A stretch of 64,000 bases of DNA from Symbiodinium kawagutii (Eukaryota; Sar; Dinophyceae; Suessiales; Symbiodiniaceae): the NCBI GenBank assembly GCA_009767595.1, contig VSDK01011727.1, forward strand, positions 233,292 to 297,291. Direction: 5' to 3'. Below are positions 31,145 through 46,100 of the stretch, piece after piece (position 1 is the stretch's first letter; each line of letters starts with the position of its first letter). Position numbers and translations under genes: made by a program. The notes under the pieces were generated by a model. That model did no database searches. It was given only the letters and a program-made list of their open reading frames with translations, and was not told the origin of the DNA.

Positions 31145-34100
31145 CTGCGCGGAAATGATTTCTCGAAGAACAGAACAGCGCCAGCAGTACAGAAGATGTA
31201 CACTGATGCAAAAAAGCTGCTCTCCCAAAATGGGAAGGGAAACAGAAGGATCTTGATGAGACACAGAGAGGCCCGGAGACAAAACCCAAAATCAAACAGG
31301 GTTGTAGGCAACACATCAGAGAAACATGGGCGACGAGTGCAAAACTAGTGCGCTGCATGGCAGGCACGAGGATGCACAAGGTACCAGTGTGACCCAGGGG
31401 TTGTGTTTTGCTTTGTTCTTTCTCCGTAGCAGTGACGAACCCCGATTCTTTTTTATACAAAAGCGAGGCCCTAACGTGGATGTTGACCGAAGAAAGACAC
31501 ATCGTCAGTTTTAAAGCAAGGACATCCATGAGAAGCGATTGACAGGCGTATTCTTTTGTAAAGAACCATCTGGCTCGAACAACCCACTTGGCCCAGAGCT
31601 CGATCATTATGTCTTTGTTCAGGGGCTATGATGATAGCAATTGGATGCAATTGGCAATTGCAAGGGATATTTTTACCTGATTTTTCTCCTGCCACAAGCC
31701 TACGACATTGCTGCGTGATGGGGTCCCAAGCGAGACTGACGTGGTTTGCGATTTAAGCATGTCCAAGCTGTTCTTGTCTTACGCTTCCGGTACACAAAGG
31801 ATGACGCAAAAATTTGGAAGAGTTCCCTGTAGCTATGGGCGTACGTTCCACGCTGAAGAATTGACTTTTGTGCGTGGGTAAGGCACATGCTGCCCAAGCA
31901 AAGATTTCACATTATATAATCATGCTGACAACTGCTAGCAGTGCGTTGTGTCTATAGCCTACAAGCTTCAAAAATTTCCGTGTTGAGATGCAAACTGACT
32001 TCCCAAGCTGCCTTCCTTTTATTTCCTTTCCGATGTATTGGTTAAAAGTAAAGATAGAAAATGCTAAAATGGCCTGCCTTGTGCAGACTTAAAGCTGTTG
32101 GTTTTCAGTGTCACCTTCCCTCCAGCCGCCCCCAACTCTGCTCTTGATCTTGAGATCTTCTTTAGGCAGGTTCAGTAAAGACAATGGCACGAACCCGAGA
32201 CACCTCTTGAATCAGTGCATCCGTTTCTCCATCGACACAACTGGTCGCTTCGTCCACGAGAACAATGGAGGAACTTCGCGCAATGCACCGAGCAATACAC
32301 AGCCTCTGGCAAATGATGGCTCACTTCTGCTCACATCGACATCCAATGAAGTACAGGTATTTTGAACACTGAGTGTTGCCATGCCAAGGACCAGAGAAGG
32401 ACCCACGGGTTTGATTTAGTATGAACAACATGCAAAGCATCTCCTTCTACGAACACAGAATGCTGCAAAAGGACAGTTGTCTCTGACCAAGGCTGAAATT
32501 ATTGCCCCGCATCTCCACCGCTGCGGTAAGACCGCCTGGCGGCGGAAGTCAAACACTAGGAAAACGTCAGCAGGCTTCGGTTTGGAAACGGCTCGCTTGA
32601 TTCAGGACACTGGCAAACGAACTGTCATCAAGCTTTCTGTTCAAATCTCGGAGTCTTCCTGTTCTGGAATCCCCTAGCAACTGCAACAGAAATTCTGCAA
32701 GAAACTCTGACGGAACAATTCCCTATGCTTGACCTCTTCTTCTGGAGGCCAATTCTGTAAACAGAGAGAGAGAGAGAGAGACTATACGAAGATACATGGT
32801 GTGAAGTCAGATGAACCCCATCGGCCGGACCCACCAAGTACCTTGACAGTGCAGCTTCTTGTCGAGATGGACCTGGCCATCACTTTGTCCAAAAGTGCGA
32901 GTCAGAATGGTCCTTGATCCAGAATTGTTCAAAACAATGGCTGTAGGCACGGAAATGAATCTGATTTCCCAGCTGTCCTACCTGCTGTTGCATGGCATGA
33001 TGAGAAAGATATCTCAACTTCCAGCGCCTTCGTCACTGCCTGCATCAACTTCTCCTCTGGCAGACTGCCTGTTGGGTCAAGATTTTGCGCCACCGATCCG
33101 CTCCATAGGATGGGCTCCTCAAAGCATGGGAAAAATCAACTTGCAGACACTGGTTGGATGGGGCAGATGGGGCTTATGGGGCAAAACCTTCCACTTGAGG
33201 CTCAGTGCATCTTCGTGCCTTTCAAACCTGGGTCTCCGAACTCAGTGCTGTGTGTGGTACAGTTCCCAGTGTTGTCTCCTGTGGGACCAAAGAGATGGAA
33301 GCTCTCAGCGTACTGAGGTCAATCTCTTGGATGTTCACACCTAAGTTCAGAGCCATGCAAAGCAGTCGACTCAGTTGGTTGCTCCAAATCACAGTGCGAC
33401 TTGGGCACCAAATTCTGTTGGGACAAAACTATCATTGCCTAAGCCCGACAAGTGGCCACCCACCATGATCGCTCCCGAAGCCACTTCCGTGATACGCAGC
33501 AGTGCCCTCAGCAAACCTCAGCCCGCAGCACTGTTGACAGGGACTAGTAAGGGTGAAACAGTCACTTTTGAGTCCAAGAAGCTGGATTTCCCACTGCCAG
33601 TCCTTCCCACGAGGCCAACCTACACAGGCAACTGCCCCAACTGCCCCAACCGCCCCAACGGCTCTCAAACTTATCCTTGCAATCTGCCCTTGGGAAGCAA
33701 CTGCAGTGGAAACATCCGCGGGGCGCGCTTTTGGTTTTTGCTTTAACAAGTTTAGAAAGTGACGATGGTGTCAAGCGCAAGCCGCGTCCAAAAACTATTC
33801 GTGAAGGCCATGCTGTCTTGCCGTGTCGGAAGCAACCCTCACAGCTACATTTGGATTTTCTGGTTTGTGCCTCACATTACCTCCGCAGTGGGGTCTGTTG
33901 CCAGGATCATTCTTTTAGGTGCAGGAGGATGTCAGACAGTGGCACGATGTGGCAAGCCTCAGTTCAAAGATCATTGGGACAGCCATGATGCTTTTCCTTT
34001 TTCGGAGCGGGAATTGGATGATTTCTGGCCCAGCTTGATGAAGGACTCTGGAACATTGCTTGAATTAGCTCCTGAAAGCATTCTCTTTTAACTAGTTGGT

Positions 34101-37100
34101 GGTTTCTCAAAATAGGGGTCCCTGAAAAAATTTGTTGCTACAAATGGTTAATATTGGATTATTTGAGGGGTCTCCTATGGCTTGACAAACACCCAGATCA
34201 GAAGGACGAGCCGGCGGCCAGCCTCAGTGCGAAAGCAGGCCGGACCGTCACGGCCAAGGAATACCACGCATGGAGCACTGCCACGTGGGTTCACCGCTGC
34301 CCCGGGGTCGGCAGCGGGAGGGCGGCGGCCCATACTATCAAAGACAGAAAACATGGGTGTTGCCCAACCTAAGGGACCCCCAAATCATCCAAGATTAATC
34401 ATTTGCAGTAATCAACCAACCACTTGGGGGTTCCCCATGGCTTAAGAAACCCCCACATTGAAATTCCAAGAGGGAAGCGCCCTTCCGCGCCACTTCGGCC
34501 TTCTGCTTGGCTTTGATCTCCAGGCTCAAGCGATTGAGCACAGGATGCTGAGGACGATAATGCATTACCACATTGCTGAAGCAGATATCACCTTCATCCA
34601 ACACTGACTCTGAGCTCAGCTGCAAACTGAATTTTGGTGATTTCTTTGCTTGGACATGTTCGGACACGTGGGTATGTGCCAAGCCCATAGTGTCACCCAC
34701 CAATATCATTTTACAAACTGAAACCATGTTTCGTAAACCGGGTGCTTGGATGTGATTAGCGTAGGGGCTGCCATGACAAAAAGACTTATAATTTGGTTTA
34801 GGGGGGTGCCACTATTGGCTTGGCACATACCCATGTTTCGGTCCCATGTTTGCCGTTGCTCTGACCAAGGCTGGCACCCTTGGACCAGGCAACTGGCCCC
34901 GAGGTGGTCGCAACAGGGCCGCATTCCTTGTATGACAGCGCCAACTTCTCGAAGTACTGCAGCCTCTCCGCGGCAACGAACCTTGAAGCAGAAAGCAGAA
35001 CAGAATTTTCCATGGAATCTTTTTCGAAAATTTGCATTCTGCTCAAAAAGCGTGCCTCAAAAAGCACGCATCATGGATGATTTGTGACAAAAAAACATCA
35101 TAGTTATGTGCCTGCAAAAGATTGTTACCGAAACTGAAAAAAAAAGGTGTTGTGCCCTTACTAAGCTGCACCATGGGCCTTCCCACATGGTAGAGCAGCA
35201 TCAATATTCTTTTACAGTGTATCGCCACCTGTGCCGAGCAGCTGATTCTCAGCCTCAATGGAGAGTCGGATGCCTAGGGGGAGAGATGAGAGAAGCGCTT
35301 AGGTGGCTAAGGTGGCTGAGGTGGCTAAGGTCGCTAAGGTGGCTGAGGTGGCTAAGGCTGGATGGAAGTGAATGAATCAAAGTGTCCTCGGTCAAGCCGC
35401 AAAACTGTAGTTTCCCTCTGGTCATCAAGGAATACGAAATGGCCATCGTGGCCACACTCACCTCAGCACTGAGAAGAGATCTTGCACAGGATGTACTGAT
35501 TGTTGCGAATCTCCCACTACGAATCTGCAAATGCGAATCTCTCCTACTGGATCCAAAGATATCTAAAGCATCCATGGAAAACACTCTCCTCTCCCTGTTT
35601 CAGCCACACCTTAAGCTGGGTTGCGTCCACAGTATCACGCGCAAATACGATGAAAACGCAGGCGATGCAAACAATGGCAGAGCCCAAACTGTCCAACACC
35701 AGAATGCCTGCAGTCAGCCGTCAGCATAAGTTCTGACACATCAGGAGCCCCACCTTTCCTCAGGTTTGTGTGAAGGGTGTACCCAAAAGTGAAGATAGCT
35801 CAGCTGTTTCACTCATGGGCTCGACTGACACACCACTGAATTTCCTTCATCTGACACCTTGAACAAAAGTCAGGCCAAGCTGCACCAGGGCTGAAGCACG
35901 TTGGTTTGGAAGAAGACTTTGCCGTTCCGGTCCAAGATGCTGCCGAAGTGTCGAACCAAGCTCCACTGCCTTGGAACAAGAGCAGTCAAATGCACATGAC
36001 ATTGGCAGATGCTGACGAGCTACAAATCATCGCAGGTTCACGTGCTCTAGGATCATTCGTGGGACATAAATCAGTAACCACCCTGCTCTCCGCAGGGAAA
36101 TCACTTCTCTGCGAGTGAGTAGCTAACGAATGGTTTCTCAATTGCGGCGATGGCTCATTCCTTCCATTCAGGGAATTACTCCTGATTTCATGAGGAAAAC
36201 TGGAAGAGTGACCAAATCCTGATGCAGAAGTTTCGCACAAGCAGTGGGTTAACCACGTAGCAGGCTTGGTGAGAATTGAAAGGGAAGAGAAAATCCGCCC
36301 ACACCGCCTTGGCGGTGATGGCGTGTCATTCGGGTGCATTCGGTCAATACAAATGTTCCATTTTATCTATATTGCGTTGTGTCGCTAAACCAGCTTTATC
36401 TGGGGGGGCCTTTTTGGACTCGCACCGGAGGCTCTTGGAACATCACTGTCTACTGATGCCCGCTATTTAGGGCAGTTTTCAGCTAGCAATTGCTGTTTCA
36501 ATGAGCATGCCTTCTTGAATCCAGTATTGGCTGCTATGTCGTGATCTGGTCAGATTTCGCGTGTCTAGTTGTGGCTTGAAACCTGGAAAATCATACAAAA
36601 GAATGTGGACAATACAATGTTTTGTGTTAATTGTGAAAAAAAGATCAGTGTTGCAAGCATGTTCTGGCTCCGTTGGATATCCGTTGCCCTGTGGCAGGAG
36701 GTTGTTGGCGTAACTTCGCACATCTTTGGCCCAATATAGCTCCAATTGGGGCTCGACTTGGGCCCAATTGGTGCTCAATGTGCCTGGATGGAGACTACAT
36801 TGATGTCAAAAAGGGTTTTAATGCAAATGTTGTTTGACCCTCTCCATTTTGGATGCTGAATGGCCCAACATGCGTCCGTTTCGCCACAGGGCCGCGGCCA
36901 GCACTTCTATCTTATCTTCCAAAAGTGGCGCAAAAAATGTGGTATTTTTGCGATTTTGGCTTGCAAATATGCGTTTCACCACAGCAGAATACAATTTTTG
37001 CTTATCGCTTTCCCAATCGCACCCGCCCACTTGACCAGCCTACATTTTCGACAATCCCGGAGCACAATACTATGAAAAAATACAGCATTTCGCACCACTC

Positions 37101-40100
37101 AATGCAGTCACGCACACACATCGTTGATCTTCTGCGTGATCTGATGACAAACTGATCGCTTCAACTGTCCACAAGTGGGACGTTTGACTTCCAAACTTCC
37201 TTCGACAATCTAAAACAATTAAAAAATATTGAAATGAAGATAAGCAATGTTTCTAAAAGATGAAACAATCGACTGAAACAAAGATAAATAATTGAAGTAA
37301 AGATAAATGACAATGATTAAAATGAAAGACAAATCAAAGATAATTGAAATGAAAGATAAATCAAAGATAAAGAATGAAATGAAAGATAAATTGAAGATAA
37401 ATGATTAAAATTAAGGATAAATCAAAGATAAATGATGAAAATGAAAGAGAAATTTATGATTGAAATGAAAGATAAATTGAAGATAAATGATTGAAATGAC
37501 CGAAATGAAGGACAGCCTTTCCAAATCCATGGCCAGGCGACTGCTTGTGCGCTCGCAACGTGGCCAAGCCATCTGCAGCATCCCCCAGCGCCGAGTACAA
37601 CGGGCCCCGGGTCACGCCATCCAGGCGCTTGGTCTCTCTGGCGGTGCCTCGGGCCATGGAAACGGTGGAAACCACTGACATGACACCACTAACCGGGCAT
37701 TTCACCAGCGAAAAACACCCAAAAACACGTGGAAAATCACCAAATGCCAAAGAAAAACACGAAGAAAAGCCTTCGAAAAGCAGAAATTCTATGGATGAAC
37801 AGGAGATGCGTAGCAATCACAAGCAAGAAGTGCTAATCTTGAAGCCCAAAGCCCCTGCATGCAGTGTGTGGGCTGGACGGTTTTGCTATACGAGACTGGA
37901 AGAGCCTGCGCTCTGTGTGATTAAAAAAATGGATCCAGTACCCTTGCAAACATCAATTTGAAGCCTAGCATGTTAGGGTCTGGCGCTCTGGGTTGATCGT
38001 GTTTCCAAGGAATGTGTCAAGAAGTCTGCCAAAACGAACCCCATTTCAAAATTCAAAGAACTGGTCTTCAGGACATCATGGCCCTCTTCTTTGAACATTC
38101 TTGAAGCTAACATCAAAAGCGCGAGAATGCAACTTTGTGGACTTGCTGGTACTTAAATGTTGGAAAATAGAAAATGGATGAAAATCGGACGGTCTTTACA
38201 GCTTGACACTGTGTGTGTGTGTGTGCGTGTGTGCCTCAAAGGTCAGGGAGTATTCCTCTTCCAAGCTTCGGATTCAGGGTGCAACTAGGTATCAAGAAGT
38301 GGCGTGTCTTGGATGTGTCAGTATGGAGAGGAAATGAAATGGGTGCCAAAGAAAAATGGAAAATTTGAGTACGTCCCCTTTCCGCCGCACTCCCTTTATC
38401 CTCCAGTTCATGTCCTCAAGTCTGCAGACGTCCCCCTTGTTGCGTGCTCTTCACACTACACCAGACTACACGAGCACTAATTTCACTGAAACTACAAAGC
38501 TTCAATGCACTGAGCCTCAGCTATATGATCGAACATGTTGTCACCAAATTGCATGATCCAAATAGACCTGCTTGGCGCACTCCAAACCGTAATCTATTGT
38601 ACCCTCCCCCATTTGAATATCGTTTTTTCCCCCTCTGCGAAAGTCTGTGCACCGAATCCCAGACAGTATCAAAATGAAAAAAAGCTGAACAAAAGGAACC
38701 AGGACTGAGGAGAACGAATGAGACAAATAGAATCAATGGCAAACTAACTACAGGATGGCCTCCCCGATGTCAAACTGCAGCAGTATCACATAATCACCGG
38801 CGCATGGGGATCAAAGGAAGGGTAGAAAGCGCATGTGCGGGCCGTCAAAGCTCACGAACACTGTGAAATTGGAGAAAGCATCAACAGTATCTAGGTTTGA
38901 ATCTCACCTTCCACAGTCTCGATCTTCATTCAGTGAACAATTATATGTGGTGACAACATTCCGCGGAGATACGTGTCGGGGAAGCGATCATTTATGCAAA
39001 ATTGGCTAGTCGAGTGATGGCATTGTGCAGTATGTTCATGTCATGTGTCGGAGGTACCCTTCTGCAAAATAAAACAGCCTGATGCCTAGCTTTGGTACCA
39101 CAAGAGAAGCAGACAAAGTTGCACAAAAAGATCTACAAAGACACAGAGAGAGTTGCTTCTGTTTGGTGTGTTGGATTTTTTGGAAATGCCTCGACAAGGA
39201 GAGTTGCTGTCTGCCACTGTGCAAACATTTTCAGTTTTGAAAAATCTGGTGCCTACACTTGTATGAAGGTTGAATTTAGCTTACAGGATGGCGCTTTCCT
39301 CTGTAAAAAAAAGATCTGTGCCAATCTAAAGTACCGTACCTCCTTGTGCCAAGTGACGGCTGAAGAAGGATCGAACCCGGTAGAAGGCGAAGAGGACCTC
39401 AGAAAATCGACAAGAAGGACCTCTGTACTCAACGCTCAGGGAACATCGGGAAGAAGCCAATGCATGTGTGATGGACATCTACCGCATCATTCGCCTCTGT
39501 CTAAGAGTGTTCAAGATAGAGATAGACATAGAGATAGAAATAGAGAGAGAGAGAGAAAGAGAAAGAGAAGGAGAGATTGGTAAAATGATGGGTAGAGGGA
39601 TGAATGCCTGGCGAGTATATAGCTGGCTAGATGGACACATGGGTTGTGGACAAATAGAATGCTGAATATATGATATGATAGATCTGATAGATGGATGATG
39701 GATAGAAATGATATCCCTCCAAGTGCGATTCATTGTGCATTTCTTTTCTGAAAAAATAACTCAAGAGCTTGCAATCTGGCTGTGGGTCAAAACCCTGTAC
39801 CCCTGGTTCCCCTATCATTAACCATCGTTTTCCCATTACTATTGTTGGTCATTGTCTCCACTAGTTGATTGATTAATATTGACCTAGCTCGCCATATAGT
39901 TGGCATATATCAACTATGATTGTTAGTCATCATCCCCTATTATTAATCGTTACTTAATATTGACCCAGCTTGCCATCTCCTGCCACTTGCAACCAGAAAG
40001 CTGGAAGGACTCCAAGCGAGGCAAAAGGCGTCGACCAAATACACACCACTACGATGCCCAGCAGCATGGTGAAATCCTGCTCTTACGGCTTGACCGGCTA

Positions 40101-43100
40101 CAGTACAGAAAGCTCGAAATGAATATCATATCATACCATATCATATCATGTCATGTCATTGCATATCATATCATATCATGCCTTAAAAGGCTCAAAACCT
40201 TCAATGTTTCTCTTGACTCAAAGAAGGTGCGAAACCTGCCGCTTTGCTCCTGTAAGAAATCCAGGAGGTATTGTGGCAACAGCGCATCGACTGCATCGAT
40301 ATCTTTTGAGAAATGTCCCAGGATACGCCCTCGTGGTATTGTCTCGAAGAAGTCCAGTGACGCTGACATCACGCCCTCCAGCAGCCGATTGTGTAGTGTG
40401 TTTGAAGACCGAAGAGCTATACGGATCAGTAGCCATGCACGTGCAAATGCTCCAACAGCGGCTAAGGAGAGCCAAAGACAATAAATTGCAAAGTCATTGG
40501 AAGATTCCTCCTCTGTGTTGGTTGCATCGCGAGCAGCCCACAAACCCATGAAGCGATCGGAGTACACTCGCAGAGCTTCAATGGAGAGCATGCTGACTAT
40601 GACACCAGCAAGACAAAAGTAGCCCAAGCAATGCCTACCGGATCCAAAATAGTAAGTAAGGGTCGCTCCATGCAAGCGTCCGGCCCGAGATACTTCTGCA
40701 TTCTCCAGAACTGCTACCTGATTTGCAGAGTAGCTTCATCTACTGTAGTTCAAACTCCAAAGAACACATATGCAGATGTGGTACTGTCATTGCATGTCTT
40801 GAGCTCAACATTTGACTTGCGCCCAAAGAATTGAAAATTACTGATGATACCATTCAACACTTGCTGCGCGGGAACCTCCAACCCGTGACAACTATGTGCC
40901 AGCATGCCACTTCATCAGAAAAGAATTCTCCGTCGCAGGACGGCACACGTTTCTGGAGATGTGCGATGGTTTGTTGGCATGTGTCCCACGTTGACTCACC
41001 ACAAGCTGCACTCCACTCTTCAATGGTCGAAAAGCTAGTGGCCACACCGTCAACCAAATTGATGATTCCTTGGCATCTCAACTCCAAAGTCACAGCCGAT
41101 GGATTGGTGCTCCCATACAGTTGTGTACCCAAAGTTAGCTCACAGCCCGCCATCAAAAACATCAAAGCTTTCCAACACCAAAAAGTCGGCTTGCTTTTGA
41201 TTAGGAGGGCAGTTGATTTTTGCTTTCAAAGTTTCGATGTGCTTCCCGGAGCGCCACGAAATTGGAGTTCATGACCATGACCACTGTCCTCACCATCCAG
41301 GGAATGGGTGGAACATCATCAACAATATACAAGGGATCACAGGTACATTGCGTTTTGGTACGTCATGATTTTGGGCCAAACAGTCACTTGCACACCTGCA
41401 TTTTACGTCGCTTGTCCACCTACTTTCAGCAGTCAGTTCGGCATGGCAATGGTTCGTCACTTGCACACTATTGGGGAAGAACGGCATTGAGTATTCGTGG
41501 GTTTGGGTTGTGTGGGATGGGAGTGGGTTGGGGTGGGGTGGGGAGTGCTAACCTTCAGAACACCTGGCACACCTGCACTATGCACACATGCGCAAGCCAA
41601 TGGCAGCAACTCCCCTGAACTGGACTAACTGACTTACTGGGCAAAAGCTGGAGCAGTTCCATGACGAAAAGCAACGCTTACACTTGCCCCACTAGGCGCA
41701 GCTGCCTACATTGAGTGCGCCCGCCCACACCGCCATTGCAAAACACAGTGACCGCAACTCCCGCAAATTGCGCAAAAGCAACAAGCACATAGCCAAAAAA
41801 GAAAACTAACACCTGCCACACAAAGCGCAGCTAGCCACACACCCATTGCAAAACACAATGATACTAGGACAGGGACATGGATAGGACAACGGAGAGGTGT
41901 ACAAGCTTGTCAGGTGGACAAGCGACCAAAAAAGTAGGTAACCGACTGTTCGCTCTTATGTTGGCATACGGAGACCATGGTGCACAAGCCATGTATCCGT
42001 GCACTCTCTCTCTCTCTCTCTCTCGCTGTGCAGGGCGCAATTGAGGGACAGGGACTAAAGAGTTGCGCTTATGACATACTGTAATCATTTGAACCGGGGA
42101 CAGCCTTCAATGGACATGCCTGAGAATGCTTCAACCAATTGGGTGAACTCGGCCTAACATAGGAGCACCCGCCCGGGTCAGAGCCCCATGCGAAAGGTCC
42201 GCTATGAAAGACCTGTATGCCATCGCATGTGGTAACCTCTATATATTTTGCATGATAGCCACTTTTGGTAAAATCTAACCATTTACCCTACCTATGGCAG
42301 GTTCAACACCTTTTGCGCATGTCATTTGATGGTGATCCCTTGTAAAAAACTTCGTGTATGGCGAAATGATGTTGTTTCATCTGGAGCAAAAGTCATGGCA
42401 GGTGTACACTCAGGTCCTTTGGCCATCCAAAAGGATGCCCAACAATGCCTGTTCGCAGATTGCACGGGCCACATGAACATCCACTGCAGCCAGGCAATCA
42501 TCAAGCAGAACAAGCTGCACATCAGAAACCAAGCAGCCTCAAAGCACGGTCAAAACCTTCAAGGCCTTCAAAGTAACAAGCAATCTTCCAATAGAATTTC
42601 ACGCTAAATGGTTTCAACTTTAATACCATGCCATGATACAAGTTTTCAACTTTGAGGACCACTTTGCGATCACACGCTCTTGAACAAATATGACATCCCG
42701 CCAATCTGCATCCCCCAAGGCTGACATGACAAGAACAGGTACTCCTGCGATTCCACACTCTCCGAACTCAAAATATGTCGAGCAGCGGTACAAGATCTGT
42801 GCCAAGCCCAACCTGCCAAGCAAGTTGCCTTCAACAAGCCTTCTGTGACTTTCAACTCTTTACGGCCTGGGTTTATCCTGCAAAAATCGAACATAATTAT
42901 GCTTTGCATACAATCACAGCAAAGACATGGTCACTATTAAATCTTAGGAAGGATTGGGAAACGGCCCATCCAAATATCAACTGGTTTGACAAGAAACTAT
43001 AGACTTTGGCTCCAATTTCCTCCTCTCAACCCATCCAAAGACATGTCTTTTTTGCTGTTGCAATTTCGCCCATCTGTGACACGAGAGTTTTTTCCTGCGC

Positions 43101-46100
43101 CCACTCCTGCCTGGCACGTTGCCCACCAGAGAGTGTGGTGCCCCCAGCACCCACCGGATGTGCATCACCCTTCCAGACCTTCAAATCCGGCAGGAGCTGT
43201 GCAGCTCGTATTGCATGCCTTGCAACGCGGTGAAGATGGATAGAAAATGATAGGATTAGCAATGGATAGAAACATCTGGGATAGAAAATGATATCCATCT
43301 GGTGAAAATGATAGAAAAATCTCGGATAGAAAAATATGGATAGCAACCGTTGCAAATCGTATGCTAAGGATTCGGGTCACAAAGCTCTAGCTTGGGCATG
43401 GCTTTAACCTTGCCTGGGAGAACTGGTGAAACTCAAACATGCATGCAGTAAGTTCGTACCTTGAAAACATTTCCCACCTACCTGCAATTTGCTGCCCTTG
43501 GGATTGTGGAAGTGGGGTCAGTGTACGTGGCACATGTTCGTATCCTGTAAGGATTTTCAGCATTTCTGTCTACCTGCGGCTCGATGGCTAGTGTGGTGAC
43601 CTGGGGGAGCCGCTAGTGAGGGAACGTCCCGTTCAGTTCGATTGGAGGTTCTGGGTCAGGGTTCCGGACGTCCCCTGGAAGGCGAGCGCACGGGTTCACA
43701 TCGGAAGTTCAAAGATCGTCACAGGAATCACGGGCCTTGTGTTCAACGGTTGTGAGAACTGGCCCTGGAGGAAGTTCCTTCAAATTCTGCGGCTTGTAAT
43801 GCCAAGATTTTTCGAAATAGAACTGTTTGTGCACGGTGGTGGGGGTCACATGGGATTTCAGGCTGTAAGTGTCTTGAACACAGCATGTCCAGTTTGAACG
43901 AAACTTGCTGGGCTGGCGTTGTTGGTATGAGACATGAACTTGAACCTGATGTTTCCCTCTTTTTGTGCAACTTGCTATGCTGGGGTTGTGTTGGGGGTGA
44001 TGTTAGTGCGGCATGCTCCCGCTTTCGCTTCCCTGCAAGTTGATGGGTTGGAGCCGGGCGGTTGGGGTTGGAGCAACTAGTTGCGACAGCATGCATTTCC
44101 TTCGGTATTTACTGCTCCGCTGTATCATATGCAACACATCTGTTTTGTAGTACTGCTTTGCATGCTGTTCTACCCTTCCTTCTCTTGCTCAATTACGTGA
44201 TACTACGTGTTCACTGTCTACTGCAAAGGTTGCCAAAGGGCGAGCCTTCGAGATTAGAAAGCCTAAAGTGTTGTACCGCTGTTTGGCAGAAGAAGCAAGG
44301 CAAATGCTTGGGACATATCTGAGAAGCCCACGCTACCCGCATGCTTTGCTAGACAACATTTTATACACGTCATTTGCGTAAATATATGTTTTAATTCATT
44401 TCTTTAATGTACAAGTATATATATTGTATAGATATGCATTTGTGACAGACTTGAAAGCTGGGATATGTTTGGTCAAGGCACCAGTAGAGTTTCTCATTAA
44501 AGTCAAGCTCTTGGACGACTGTCTCACGGACTGTGCCACTTCGGATCCAAGGAGATTGCGCCAAGTACGCAATGCCTCGTTGAGAACTTGCCATGGGTAC
44601 AGTGAGCCTATGGGTTCCTGACTCCGCGATGATCAAATGAAAGGAATTTATTCATTTGGTGGTTTCTCAAAGAAGGGACCTCTCAAAATGGATGCTTTAC
44701 TACTGTCAGCGGTAGATGATTTGGGGGCACCCCCTATTTTGAGAAACCCTCATTTAGAGTTCTGAAGAGTTGACATGACCATGGCAACCTCAGCGAAACT
44801 CAATGCACTCCACTGCTCCAACGAGAAATGAGAAGCGCTACCGATCCACCATCAAAACAACCTGCGACTTGGGGATTCTGTGAGGTTGTTTTCCGTCGAA
44901 CAAAAAAAGTGGCTCAAACAGCCTTATGTTCACACACATGCCGCAATGCATACGAAGGAAGTCATGCGGAGAACACTGAGGGGTAGATTGTCGGTTTGAT
45001 AGATTGAATTGATTCTTCAACTGCGAGTCTCAGGAATCACTCATTTTGCGGTGACTGCTGGGGGGTGCCTAGTGGACCCAGTGGCTGCCAAGAAAAGTCT
45101 AGAAAAGTGACCTGGTTCATGTTGAGTCCCAACCCGCCCTGACCTGGCGGTAGGCACAGGGATGCACGCTTGTCACTGGTCATCTCTCCAAGCATGGCTA
45201 AAAGAAGGGAAGACTTTCCAGAGGCAACGCGTCCGCAAACTGCAACCAGTTCACCTGCACAAGCAGCCCGGTCGGGCATCCCACACTGTTTTTCTCTTAA
45301 GTCTTTCTCTTAAGTCTTTCTCTTAAGTTTTTCTCTTAAGTTGTTTTCTTAAGTCTTTCTCCGAAGCTTTCCTCTTAAGTTTTTCTCTTAAATTTTTCTC
45401 TTCAGTCTTTCTCTTAAGTTTTTCTCTTCAGTTTTTAGCTTAAGTTGTTTTCTTAAGTCTTTCTCCGAACTTGTCCTCTCAAGGGGTTTCCCTTAAGCTT
45501 TTCTCTTCAGGTTTTCTATTAAGTTGTTTTCTTAAGTCTTTCTCCGAAGCTTTCCTCTTAAGTGTTTCTCTTCAGTTTTTCTCTTCAGTCTTGCTCTTAA
45601 GTTGTTTTCGCAAGTCTTTCTCCGAAGCTTTCCTCTTAAGTTTTTCTCTTGTTGTTTCTTTAGTCTTTCGCTTAAGTTTTTCTCTTAAGCTTATCTGGTA
45701 GGTTTTTCTCTAAAGTTTTCTCTGAAGCGTTTCTACGAAGCTTTTCTCTCGAGTTTCCCCCTGAGTTGTTCTCTTAAGTTGTTCTCCTAAGTCTTTCTAC
45801 TAAGTTATCCTGCCAAATTTTATCCTAAGTTTTTCTTTTAAGCTGTTTCCATTAGGTTTTTCTCTTTAGTTTGTCTCTAAAGTTTTATCCTAAGTTTTTC
45901 TCTTATATGTTTCTCTTAAGCTTGTCTCTTAAGTGTATGTCTTAAGTTTATCTCTTAGGTTTATTCATTTTAGTTTTCCTCTTGAGTTTTTTCCGAAGCT
46001 TTTTTCTCAAGCTTTTCTCTGAAGCCGTCTCACTAAGTTTTATCTTAATTTACTTTCTTCTCGTGTGCTGAGAAAGCTGTTGCTGCTGCGCCTCGCTCCA

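Noticed and set aside
36845-36860. CCATTTTGG resembling the spliced leader core
   Set aside because: Only nine bases match, expected by chance in a window this size.
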